Shown here: in pieces, positions 43,385-51,799 of the stretch
Layout of the letters: each line of letters opens with the position of its first letter
Numbering within the stretch: the stretch's first letter is position 1
Assembly (NCBI RefSeq): GCF_007859305.1
Contig: NZ_VOHE01000002.1
Location: 186,001 to 250,000 of the forward strand
Source of the DNA: Luteimonas wenzhouensis
Lineage (GTDB): Bacteria; Pseudomonadota; Gammaproteobacteria; Xanthomonadales; Xanthomonadaceae
DNA: 64,000 bases
Direction: 5' to 3'
Made by a program: the position numbers and the translations under genes
The notes under the pieces: model-generated
What the model saw: the letters and a program-made list of their open reading frames with translations, nothing else
Databases searched by the model: none
Told to the model about the DNA's origin: nothing

Positions 43385-45529
43385 ATGATCCGATCCTTCA
43401 CCGCTCCGGCAAGGAGCCTGTTGCTGGCGGCCCTCGTGGCCGCCGGCGCCGCCGCCTGCAGCGCGCCCGCCGGCGACGACCCCCTGCTGTGGCTCGAGGA
43501 CCCGCACGGCGCCGAGGCGCTGGAGTGGGCCCGCGCCGCCACCGAACGCACCCGCAGGGCGCTCGGCGCCGGGCCGAACCAGGCCGCGATCGGCAGGGAG
43601 CTCGAGACCCTGCTCCAGGCCGCGCCAACCGAACCGGACGTGCACGTGCTGGGCATGCGGGCGCTGCGACTGCAGCGCGACGCCGCGCATCCGTACGGCC
43701 TCCTGCAGGTGGCGACGCTCGACGACGCCGGCCGGCCAGGCGACTGGCGCACGGTGCTCGATGTCGCCGAACTGCGCGAACGCGAGGGCATCCCGTTCGA
43801 ACTGCAGGCCTACGAACTCGACAGCGCCTGCCGCGCGCCCGATTACGGCCGCTGCCTGCTGCGCCTGTCCCCGGCCGGTGGCGACGAAGTCGAGCTGCGC
43901 GAGTTCGACCTCGCCCGGGGCAGCTTCGTCGAGGACGGGTTCCGCGTGCCGAAGTCGCGTGCCTTCGCCCACTGGCTCGATGCGGACACCGTGCTGGTCA
44001 TGCACACGCTCGACGGTGCCCCCACCACCCTGCCCGGCTGGCCGGCCACCGCGCGGGTGTGGAAGCGCGGCGAGCCGCTGTCCTCGGCCACCGTGGTGTT
44101 CGAGGGCCAGCCGAGCGATGCGCTGCTGAACGCGACGGTCGTCGGCACCGGCGACGGCGCACGCGCGGTGATCACCCGCGCAATCGACTACTCGACGTTC
44201 GAGACCTGGCTGGTCGGCGCCGACGGCGAGCGGCAGGCGCTGCCGTTCCCGCAGGCGATCAAGGGCTTCGGCCTGAGCACGGTCATGGACCGCTACGTCG
44301 TGGTCCAGCTGGCGGCCGACGCGGATGTCGAAGGCAAGGCCTACCCGGCCGAGACCCTGCTGGCCTACGACACCGCGAAGACCGAAGGCGACCGGGTTTC
44401 GGTCGTGTACCAGCCGGGTGCCGGCGAGTTCGTCGACACCGCCTTCGGCGGCGTGGTCGGTACCGGGCGCGGCCTGGCCCTGGTCGCCGACCGCCACCTC
44501 GCGCAGCGAGTGGTGGAAGTCGAGGCCGGCGAGGACGGCTGGCGGGCGCGCGACGTGTTCGAGGCCACGCCGGGCGACACGATCTCGCTGCGGGCCGCGG
44601 GCGGCCGCGACGGCTTCGTCATGGCGCTGTCGGGCTTCCTGACCCCGCGCAGCCAGGTCCTGGTCGACGACTCCGGCGCGCAGGTGCCGCTGGCGCGCGA
44701 CCCGGAGATCATCGACGCCTCGGGCTTCACCACCGAACTGGGCTCGGCGACGTCGAAGGACGGCACCAGCATCGACTACTTCCTGCTGCGTCCGAAGCAG
44801 GTGGTCGAAGGTGCGCAGCCGCTGCTGATGACCGGGTACGGCGCGTTCGGGATCTCGTTCCGCCCGGGCTACTTCGATCCGAGCGTGGGCGGTCCGGCGC
44901 TCAAGCTGTGGCTCGACCGCGGCGGTGCGCTGGCGATCCCGGCGATCCGCGGCGGCGGCGAGCGCGGCGCGCAGTGGCACGAGTCGGTGATCCGCGAGAA
45001 GCGCCAGACCTCGTACGACGACTTCATCGCCGTGGTCGAGCACCTCGTCGCCACCGGTTTCACCCGCCCGGAACGGATCGGCATTTTCGGCATGTCCAAC
45101 GGCGGCCTGCTCACGGCCACGCTCGGCACCCAGCGACCCGACCTGTTCAACGCCGTGGTCAGCGACGTGCCCCTCACCGACCTGATCCGCATGCGCCACA
45201 TGGGCATGGGCGCGGCCTGGATGAACGAGTACGGCAATCCCGACGTGCCCGAACAGGCGGCGGCGATGCTGGCCTACTCGCCATACCAGAACGTGCGTTC
45301 GGGCACCCGCTATCCGCCATTCCTGGTGACCATCTCGACCGAGGACAACCGCGTCGGCCCCGGCCATGCGCGCAAGTTCGCCCACCGGCTCGAGGAGGTC
45401 GGCGCCCCGGTGTTCTTCTACGAGGACGAGGAAGGAGGCCACGGGGTCAGCGACGCGCTGCGCAACCCCGAGCTCATGGCGCTGCGCATGGGCTTCCTGA
45501 TCGACCGGCTGATGCCCGCCGCGAACTGA
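43385..45529 (+). CDS. Prolyl-oligopeptidase-family (S9) serine peptidase, exported, 714 aa
   Basis: This has an N-terminal beta-propeller (about 30-460, starting DDPLLWLEDPHGAEALEW) and a C-terminal alpha/beta-hydrolase domain. The catalytic residues read as Ser571 (GMSNGG), Asp654 (STEDNRV) and His686 (GGHGV). A hydrophobic leader ends AAGAAAC; it could be a lipoprotein (Cys25, imperfect lipobox) or an ordinary signal peptide. Porcine prolyl oligopeptidase and lasso-peptide isopeptidases share this architecture. It follows the receptor by 10 nt, so it would process the imported peptide in the periplasm. The substrate is not determined by sequence. Confidence 0.88.
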   Translation: MIRSFTAPARSLLLAALVAAGAAACSAPAGDDPLLWLEDPHGAEALEWARAATERTRRALGAGPNQAAIGRELETLLQAAPTEPDVHVLGMRALRLQRDAAHPYGLLQVATLDDAGRPGDWRTVLDVAELREREGIPFELQAYELDSACRAPDYGRCLLRLSPAGGDEVELREFDLARGSFVEDGFRVPKSRAFAHWLDADTVLVMHTLDGAPTTLPGWPATARVWKRGEPLSSATVVFEGQPSDALLNATVVGTGDGARAVITRAIDYSTFETWLVGADGERQALPFPQAIKGFGLSTVMDRYVVVQLAADADVEGKAYPAETLLAYDTAKTEGDRVSVVYQPGAGEFVDTAFGGVVGTGRGLALVADRHLAQRVVEVEAGEDGWRARDVFEATPGDTISLRAAGGRDGFVMALSGFLTPRSQVLVDDSGAQVPLARDPEIIDASGFTTELGSATSKDGTSIDYFLLRPKQVVEGAQPLLMTGYGAFGISFRPGYFDPSVGGPALKLWLDRGGALAIPAIRGGGERGAQWHESVIREKRQTSYDDFIAVVEHLVATGFTRPERIGIFGMSNGGLLTATLGTQRPDLFNAVVSDVPLTDLIRMRHMGMGAAWMNEYGNPDVPEQAAAMLAYSPYQNVRSGTRYPPFLVTISTEDNRVGPGHARKFAHRLEEVGAPVFFYEDEEGGHGVSDALRNPELMALRMGFLIDRLMPAAN

Positions 45530-45553
45530 CGCGGCGGCCTCCACCGGCCACGG

Positions 45554-45577
45554 CGCGGGGCCCCTCGGGGCCCCGCG
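45554..45577. terminator. GC hairpin after the S9 peptidase gene
   Basis: CGCGGGGCCCC, loop TC, GGGGCCCCGCG is a perfect 11-bp stem 24 nt after the stop, between converging genes. No T-tract is present. It probably ends the sigma-receptor-peptidase transcript and may serve both directions. Confidence 0.6.
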
Positions 45578-45685
45578 TCGCATCCGCCGATCGCCAGGGC
45601 GGTCGTCCGCGGCCCGACGCTTCCGCCAGCCCCGGCCGAGGCCGGCAGACGGAAAGGAACGCGCGCCCTGCCGTGACCGTGCCCG

Positions 45686-46624
45686 TCAGGAGTACTGCGC
45701 GCTCTTGACCAGCAGGTGCTTGGCGAACTTGCCGTGGAACCGGCCGATGCCACGGGCGATGTGCATGGTGGCGAACAGCAGCAGCACCCCGGCCACCAGC
45801 AGCAGCGGCAGCCCCGGTGCCGGGACCGAGGTCGCCAGCACGTCGCCGTCGTAATCCAGGACCTGCCAGCCGTTCACCGAGACCCCGGCCTCGGCCACGC
45901 CGAGCCACACCAGCACCGGTGCGGCGATCGAGAACAGCGAGGTGGTCAACAGGGTCACCACCAGGGTGAAGTAGGCGATCCCCAGCGGCAGCATCAGCAG
46001 CATGTACAGCATCGTCGACCAGGTGCGCGCGTCGGTGAACATGTCGCCGATGCGTTGCCACAGGCGGCGCCCGCGCACGGTGTAGAGCGGGCGCCGTGGC
46101 ATGCGCTCGCCGAGCATCACCTCCACCAGCCGCCCCTCGACCAGGGACAGCACCCGCACCGAGCCGAAGAACAGGATCAGCAGCGGGATGCCGATGATCG
46201 TGACCGACAGTCCCAGCGAAACCGACAGCCCGGTCACCACCCAGGTGAAGTAGAAGATGCCGGTCGCCAGCGCCAGCGCCATGTAGAACAGCGACGCATA
46301 GGCACGCGGATCGGCGAACACGCCGAAGAAGCGGCCCAACGCCGAGGCCCGGCGCGGCGGCGGCGGCGTGCGCAACGCGGTCTGCACCTTGACCTCGGTG
46401 TCGCGGTAGATCTCGGCCACCTCGTCCGGCGCGCCGTAGCTGGAGGCCACGGCCGCGATCACCTCGGCCTCGGTCTTGCCGGCCTGCTCGGCCAGCTCCG
46501 AGCGCAGGTACTCCTCGGCATCGTAGAGCGCATCCTGGACCAGGGCCGGGTCGGCGCCGGCCAGCGAGCGGCGCAGCTGCTCGAGGTACTCGGGGATGGT
46601 GGTCGGCAGCTTCTGGCTGTTCAT
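45686..46624 (-). CDS. HAAS/sensor-domain membrane protein, 312 aa
   Basis: The N-terminus (about residues 1-75: IPEYLEQLRRSLAGAD, LYDAEEYLRSELAEQAG) is a HAAS-like helical domain of the type found with PadR regulators. The rest has six or so hydrophobic segments in two similar halves, resembling the putative sensor domain found in bacterial membrane sensors. The gene overlaps padR: ATG at 46624 and the padR stop share ATGA, and GGAGGGG lies eight bases before this ATG. An ATG six bases upstream is too close to that site. It probably senses envelope stress with PadR; the ligand is unknown. Confidence 0.82.
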   Translation of the reverse strand: MNSQKLPTTIPEYLEQLRRSLAGADPALVQDALYDAEEYLRSELAEQAGKTEAEVIAAVASSYGAPDEVAEIYRDTEVKVQTALRTPPPPRRASALGRFFGVFADPRAYASLFYMALALATGIFYFTWVVTGLSVSLGLSVTIIGIPLLILFFGSVRVLSLVEGRLVEVMLGERMPRRPLYTVRGRRLWQRIGDMFTDARTWSTMLYMLLMLPLGIAYFTLVVTLLTTSLFSIAAPVLVWLGVAEAGVSVNGWQVLDYDGDVLATSVPAPGLPLLLVAGVLLLFATMHIARGIGRFHGKFAKHLLVKSAQYS

Positions 46625-46995
46625 GGACATGTCCCCTCCAGGACGGCGTCGACGGAGTCTCGGGTCGCGCGCCAGGCGGCGGCCCAGTCGCGCAGGGCCG
46701 CGTGCCCCGCGCCGGTGATGCGGTAGTAGCGCCGCGGCGGCCCGGCGTCCGAAGGCGCGACGAAGCTGTCCAGCAGCCCCGCGACCTGCAGGTTGCGCAG
46801 GACCGGGTACAGGGCGCTCTGCTTTCCGGCCAGCACCCCGTCGCCGAAGCGCTCCAGGGTCTTGGCGATCTGGTAGCCGTACATCGGCTCACCCGACGCG
46901 AGGACCGCCAGCAGGGTCAGCGCCACCGTGCCCGCGCTGAGCTCCTTCTGGAACTTGCGCAGCTGCGCCGCGCCCTGGTCTTCGCCTGTGTCCAC
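46621..46995 (-). CDS. PadR-family transcriptional regulator, 124 aa
   Basis: This is a small winged-helix repressor. The conserved PadR core reads LLAVLASGEPMYGYQIAKTLE (start near residue 28), then KQSALYPVLRNLQVAGLL and RRYYRITGAG. The C-terminal helix for dimerisation is short (PadR-s2 type). The start is GTG at 46995, preceded by GGAGGATC. It overlaps the downstream sensor-type membrane protein gene by 4 nt, the usual PadR-HAAS pairing. A dyad at 47022-47044 just upstream is the likely autoregulatory site. Confidence 0.9.
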   Translation of the reverse strand: MDTGEDQGAAQLRKFQKELSAGTVALTLLAVLASGEPMYGYQIAKTLERFGDGVLAGKQSALYPVLRNLQVAGLLDSFVAPSDAGPPRRYYRITGAGHAALRDWAAAWRATRDSVDAVLEGTCP

Positions 46996-47021
46996 GCCGC
47001 GATCCTCCGGATGGAGGACAT

Positions 47022-47044
47022 GCTATTAAGGACTTCTCTATAGC
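47022..47044. promoter_or_regulatory. Inverted repeat upstream of padR, likely operator
   Basis: GCTAT (47022-47026), 13 bases, ATAGC (47040-47044) lies in the AT-rich part of the 118-nt divergent gap between padR and the cyclophilin gene. It is 27 nt upstream of the padR start codon, where an autoregulating PadR would bind. Confidence 0.5.
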
Positions 47045-47113
47045 GAATGTGCCATTAGTCGCCCCGCGTTCGGGAGGCCACAATCCGCGGACTCCTTCCT
47101 ACGGCGCCCGCCC

Positions 47114-48031
<918 letters not shown>

Positions 48032-48106
48032 CCCGCGCCGTCCTCACGCCGCGTTGGCCGAGGCCGCCCTAGTCTGCCCTGGAGCTTCCCGCAGCCCGAG
48101 GACACC

Positions 48107-48403
48107 ATGGCCCTGCTCCGCATGCGCATCGCCGGCAACGACGACCAGGTCCGTGCGATCGCCAACCTGCTGCAAAGCCTCGACGGCATCGAGCACGTCG
48201 AGGAAGTCGACGACCTGATGCCGCACATGGACGACGCCGACTCCAGCTCGGCCGGACTGCACGACGTGCGCGGCACCGAGACCCACGAGATCGAGATCGA
48301 GGTCCCCAACCCCTCCACCGAACGCCGCGTGCGCGAAGCGGTGGAAGCGCTCGCCTTCGACCTGGAGGTCTTCGTCGAGTTCGAGACCGACGAGCCGGAG
48401 TAA
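48107..48403 (+). CDS. Small acidic hypothetical protein, 98 aa
   Basis: I do not recognise a named family. The protein is strongly acidic. The pattern ALLRMRIAGND at the start, a helix with LLQSLDGIEHVEEVDD, a strand THEIEIEVPNP and the helix-strand RRVREAVEALAFDLEVFVEFE suggests a ferredoxin-like (ACT-like) fold. GAGGAC lies before the ATG. It stands alone between the cyclophilin gene and a REP-like doublet. The function is unknown. Confidence 0.75.
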   Translation: MALLRMRIAGNDDQVRAIANLLQSLDGIEHVEEVDDLMPHMDDADSSSAGLHDVRGTETHEIEIEVPNPSTERRVREAVEALAFDLEVFVEFETDEPE

Positions 48404-48427
48404 CCCGCGTCGCCGACGCGCGCCCCC

Positions 48428-48514
48428 GCAGGAGCGCTTCAGCCGCGACCCGCAGGCGGTGCAGTCCACGCGGCCATGGGCCAGGAGGCCGGTCGCGCCG
48501 GAAGCCGCTCCTAC
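48428..48514. repeat. REP-like inverted doublet
   Basis: A 22-nt unit at 48428-48449 (GCAGGAGCGCTTCAGCC...GCGAC) and its imperfect reverse complement at 48492-48514 (GTCGCGCCGG...CTCCTAC) face each other across 42 nt. The motif GTAGGAGCGGCTTC...GCGAC is the well-known REP wording of pseudomonads and Xanthomonads. The right unit overlaps the stop codon of the aldo/keto reductase gene. Confidence 0.75.
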
Positions 48515-49464
48515 GGCGCGGGCGGCAGCGCGTCGATGAATTCGACCATGCGCCGGCGCTGGGCCTCATCGGGCAAGCGGCCGCGGCCGGCGCCGAGGTT
48601 GTCGAGCAGGTGGCGCGCCTTGCTGGTCGCCGGCGTCACGCAGGTCACCGCCGGGTGCGCGAGCACGAACTTGAGCATGAACTGCGCCCATGAGCCGCAG
48701 TCGAAGTCGGCCGCCCACTCCGGCAGCGGACGCTCGCCGATCCGGCTCCACAGCCGGGTGCGGCCGAACGGCAGGTACACCAGCACCCCGATCCTGCGTT
48801 CGAGCGCCAGCGGCAGGATGGTTTCCTCGACGTCGCGGTTGTCGATCGCGTAGTCCACGCCGATGAAGTCGATCTCCTCGTTGCGCATCACTTCGACCAG
48901 GCGCGGATAGGCCTGCTTGCTGGTGGAGGTGACGCCGATATGGCGGACCCGGCCATCGGCCCGGTAGCGCTGCAGCAGGCCCAGCTGGCTGGGGATGTCG
49001 GCCAGGTTGTGGACCTGCACCAGGTCCAGCGGATCCTTGCCCAGGCGCCGGAACGAGGTCTCGAGCTGTTCGCGCGCCGCCGCCGGGTCGGCGCTGTCGC
49101 CGCCGCGCGGCACGGCGTTGAGCTTGGTCGCCCAGAACACCTGCTCGCCGATCCCCAGCTCGCGCGCGATTGCACCGGCCACCTCCTCCGAGGCGCCGTA
49201 GGCCGGCGCGGTGTCGAACACCCGGCCGCCACCGGCCACCAGCGCCTGCAGCACCTCGCGCAGCGCGGAGACGTCCTCGCCGCGCGCCACCTGGGCGAAG
49301 GTCGCCGAACTGCCCAGCCCGACCACCGGCAGCCGTTCGCCGCTGCGCGGCACCGTGCGCGTCCGCATCGCGCCGGGGTCGGCAGCGGACAGGCGGGCAT
49401 GCGGCAGCGTCGCGGCGGCGGCGGCGGCAAGCACGGATTTCAGGCACTCGCGGCGGGTGGTCAT
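48511..49464 (-). CDS. Aldo/keto reductase, Tat-exported, 317 aa
   Basis: This is an NADPH-type aldo/keto reductase barrel with the tetrad Asp84, Tyr89 (DTAPAYGAS), Lys114 (ATKLN) and His152 (VQVHNL). The N-terminus MTTRRECLKSVLAAAA is a Tat-like signal (RRxCLK), so the protein would be periplasmic with prebound cofactor. The TIM barrel is slightly short. Its TAG stop lies within a REP-like repeat. It is the last gene of the long minus-strand series that begins with the tldD genes, though a 97-nt gap separates it from the GFA gene upstream. The substrate is unknown. Confidence 0.87.
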   Translation of the reverse strand: MTTRRECLKSVLAAAAAATLPHARLSAADPGAMRTRTVPRSGERLPVVGLGSSATFAQVARGEDVSALREVLQALVAGGGRVFDTAPAYGASEEVAGAIARELGIGEQVFWATKLNAVPRGGDSADPAAAREQLETSFRRLGKDPLDLVQVHNLADIPSQLGLLQRYRADGRVRHIGVTSTSKQAYPRLVEVMRNEEIDFIGVDYAIDNRDVEETILPLALERRIGVLVYLPFGRTRLWSRIGERPLPEWAADFDCGSWAQFMLKFVLAHPAVTCVTPATSKARHLLDNLGAGRGRLPDEAQRRRMVEFIDALPPAP

Positions 49465-49561
49465 GGAAGGCTCCCTCGAAGATCGGATGGCGGGACATGG
49501 CCGCGCGTCGACGCCGGCGAGCGCGACGGCGGCCGGACCACGGGCATCGCCCGGGCCGGGT

Positions 49562-49912
49562 TCAATAGCTGGCGCCGTCGACCCGGGTCGGCTGCAGCGC
49601 GTCGAGATCCACCTCGGGCAGGCAGCGCAGGTTGACCATGGCCGAGGCGGTGCCGTCCGGGCCGATGCCCTCGCTGAAGGGCGCGATGCCGCAGGTGGCG
49701 CAGAAGTGGTGCGCGATCTTCTGGCGGTTGAACCGATAGGTCGACAGCTGCGCCTCGGGCGTCTTGAGCGTGAGCGCCGAGCGCGGGAACGGCGCGAGCA
49801 GGCCGCCGCGGCGCCGGCACATCGAGCAGTTGCAGTCGTAGACCGCCGTGATCTCGCCCTCCACCTCGAACGCGATCCGGCCGCAGTGGCAGCCGCCCTG
49901 GTAGGTCGCCAT
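49562..49912 (-). CDS. GFA/CENP-V family zinc protein, 116 aa
   Basis: This is a small GFA-fold protein starting MATYQGGCHCGRIAFEVEG. The zinc cysteines are in CHCG, CNCSMCRRRG (about 26-35) and CATCG (about 71-75). The C-terminal MVNLRCLPEVDLDAL is common to the glutathione-linked GFA group. The ATG at 49912 fits the family start. Its function is not known; some members act on glutathione adducts. It follows the 609-residue membrane protein gene by 57 nt and resembles the protein at 5296 only in family. Confidence 0.87.
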   Translation of the reverse strand: MATYQGGCHCGRIAFEVEGEITAVYDCNCSMCRRRGGLLAPFPRSALTLKTPEAQLSTYRFNRQKIAHHFCATCGIAPFSEGIGPDGTASAMVNLRCLPEVDLDALQPTRVDGASY

Positions 49913-49969
49913 GGTGTCGCTCCTCGAACGGGTCGCCGGCGAGGATAACGCCACCGGCCGGCGCGTGCG

Positions 49970-51799
49970 TCATGGCGTTGCGACGGCGCGCAGGCCCCGG
50001 CGCGAACGTTCCAGCCACCAGGCCGCGCCCGCCAGCGCCAGCCACAGCACGAACCAGGGCCAGGCCGGACCCGGGACGCCGGGCGCGGCAACCGCGCGCG
50101 CGCGCGCGGCCGCGTCGGGCGCCGCGGCGGCGAGCGCCAGCGTGGCCTCGCGCAGTTCGGCCAGCCGCAGCGTCGGATCGGCGTCGGCCGCGGCCACGTG
50201 GAACCAGCGTTCGCGCTCGCCGTGGCGCAGCCGGTGCCAGCCCTCGACGCGTGGCCAGAACCCGGCGCAGCGGCGATCGCCGCTGGCCGGATCGGCCACC
50301 GGCGCGATCAGGCGGCCGTCGGGCGCCTCGACCACGGCGCCCTCCGGCCAGCCGCAGGCCTGGCTGCGCTGGCCCGCCCGTGGCGCGGCGGCGAACGCCG
50401 GCAGGGGCTCACCCCCGGCGCGCGCGAGCGTCGCGACCGCCTCGTTCCACAGCCCCGCGTACAGATCCTCGCGACCGTGCAGCGGCAGCACATAGGTGTC
50501 GAGCAGCGTCCACAGGCCGATGCGGCCGCGACCGCGCGCACGCCACCAGCCGGCGGGCGCCTGCACGCCCTGAGCCAGGGCCACCGCCTGTGCGCCCTGC
50601 ACTCGCCAGTCGCGCCGCGACAGCTGCGGCACGGCAGCCTGGGCCTGCTCCAGGTCGAACGGCGCGTCCGGTCGGCCACTGCCCATCCACGCGCGCAGTG
50701 CCTGCTCGTCGTCCAGGCGCGGCGGCGGCAGGGTCCAGACGCGGCTGCCGCTGCCGCCGCCCACCTCGAACCCGGGGCCGCGGATGTCGCGCAATGCGGC
50801 CGCGCCCATCGCGGTGTCCGCGCGCAGCAACAGCCCCAGGCCGGCATCGACCGCGGCCAGCACGCGCGCGCGCGCCGTCTCGCCGAGGCCCGACCATGCG
50901 CGCGCATCGGCGATCACCAGGTCGGCCTGCGCGAGCGCACCGGCATCCAGCGCCGCCGTGCCCAGGTGCAGGCCGCCGCCGAGCGCGATACGTGCGTCCA
51001 CCCGCGCGCCGGCATCCACCAGCCAACGGCGCAAGGCGCGGGTTTCCGGTCCCGGCGCACCGGCCAACAACAGCACCCGCGGCGGCACGTCGGCCTCGAT
51101 CCACAGCGGCACGTCCAGCTGCGCCAGGATCCCGCCCCCGGCGTCGGCCAGGCGCAGCGCGAACCGCGCCGCCCCCGCCTCCATCGCCACGCCCCGCAGC
51201 TGGAAGCGCCCGTCGGCATCCGGTGCCACGGCGTCCACGCGACGGCCGGCCGGATCCAGCAGCTCGACCACGCGCTCCCCGTCGCCCGCGACGCGCCCGG
51301 CGACCGCGAACCCGGCGCCGCGGACCACCCGCGCGGGCAGCTGCAACTCGACCAGACCGGGCGTCGGCGGCAAGGGCTCGAACGCGATGTCGAGCCCACG
51401 CGCCGCCTCGCGGTCGCGGGCGGGCAATCCCGCGCCCAGCACCCGCAGGCGGGTAGTCCCGGGATGGCGGCGCAACGCGGTGGCCAGATCGGGCGTGCGC
51501 GGAATTTCCCCGACGTCGCCGGCCTCGGGCAGGGCCAGCACGCGGCCGTCGGCCGATGCCGCGTCGCCCGGCCCGGCGCCTTCCGTCAGCAGCACCAGGG
51601 TGGCCGCATCCACGGCCCGTTGCGGCGGGAACAGCGCGAGGTACAGCGCGCCGGCCAGCAGTGGCTGCAGCGCCAGCAGCACGGCCAGGCGCCAGGCGCG
51701 CGGTCCGCGCGGATCGCGGCGATGGGCCCTCCACAGCCGCGCCAACGCCACGGCCGTGGCCAGGACGAGGACCGCCAGCACCCACGACTGCAGGCTCAT
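49970..51799 (-). CDS. Large membrane protein of a MoxR/DUF58 operon, 609 aa
   Basis: This has two hydrophobic helices at the N-terminus (about 5-22 and 38-60), a long periplasmic region and a final helix at about 580-598, a topology seen in the BatD/DUF-type members of MoxR operons. The middle part (PPRVLLLAGAPGPETRALRRWL and DLVIADARAW) resembles a class I glutamine amidotransferase-like domain without an obvious catalytic cysteine. The gene starts with ATG at 51799 overlapping the upstream stop by 4 nt. I cannot name a family with confidence; the operon context supports a structural or scaffold role. Confidence 0.75.
   Translation of the reverse strand: MSLQSWVLAVLVLATAVALARLWRAHRRDPRGPRAWRLAVLLALQPLLAGALYLALFPPQRAVDAATLVLLTEGAGPGDAASADGRVLALPEAGDVGEIPRTPDLATALRRHPGTTRLRVLGAGLPARDREAARGLDIAFEPLPPTPGLVELQLPARVVRGAGFAVAGRVAGDGERVVELLDPAGRRVDAVAPDADGRFQLRGVAMEAGAARFALRLADAGGGILAQLDVPLWIEADVPPRVLLLAGAPGPETRALRRWLVDAGARVDARIALGGGLHLGTAALDAGALAQADLVIADARAWSGLGETARARVLAAVDAGLGLLLRADTAMGAAALRDIRGPGFEVGGGSGSRVWTLPPPRLDDEQALRAWMGSGRPDAPFDLEQAQAAVPQLSRRDWRVQGAQAVALAQGVQAPAGWWRARGRGRIGLWTLLDTYVLPLHGREDLYAGLWNEAVATLARAGGEPLPAFAAAPRAGQRSQACGWPEGAVVEAPDGRLIAPVADPASGDRRCAGFWPRVEGWHRLRHGERERWFHVAAADADPTLRLAELREATLALAAAAPDAAARARAVAAPGVPGPAWPWFVLWLALAGAAWWLERSRRGLRAVATP

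Noticed and set aside
37245-45685. Lasso-peptide precursor or B/C enzymes next to the S9 peptidase
   Set aside because: The gaps in this segment are 4 to 156 nt and hold only promoters and a hairpin; no transglutaminase-like or asparagine-synthetase-like gene is present in the window.
43489-45708. A 739-codon plus-strand frame within the S9 peptidase gene
   Set aside because: It is an Arg-rich shadow frame lacking any motif; the peptidase frame has a complete Ser-Asp-His triad.
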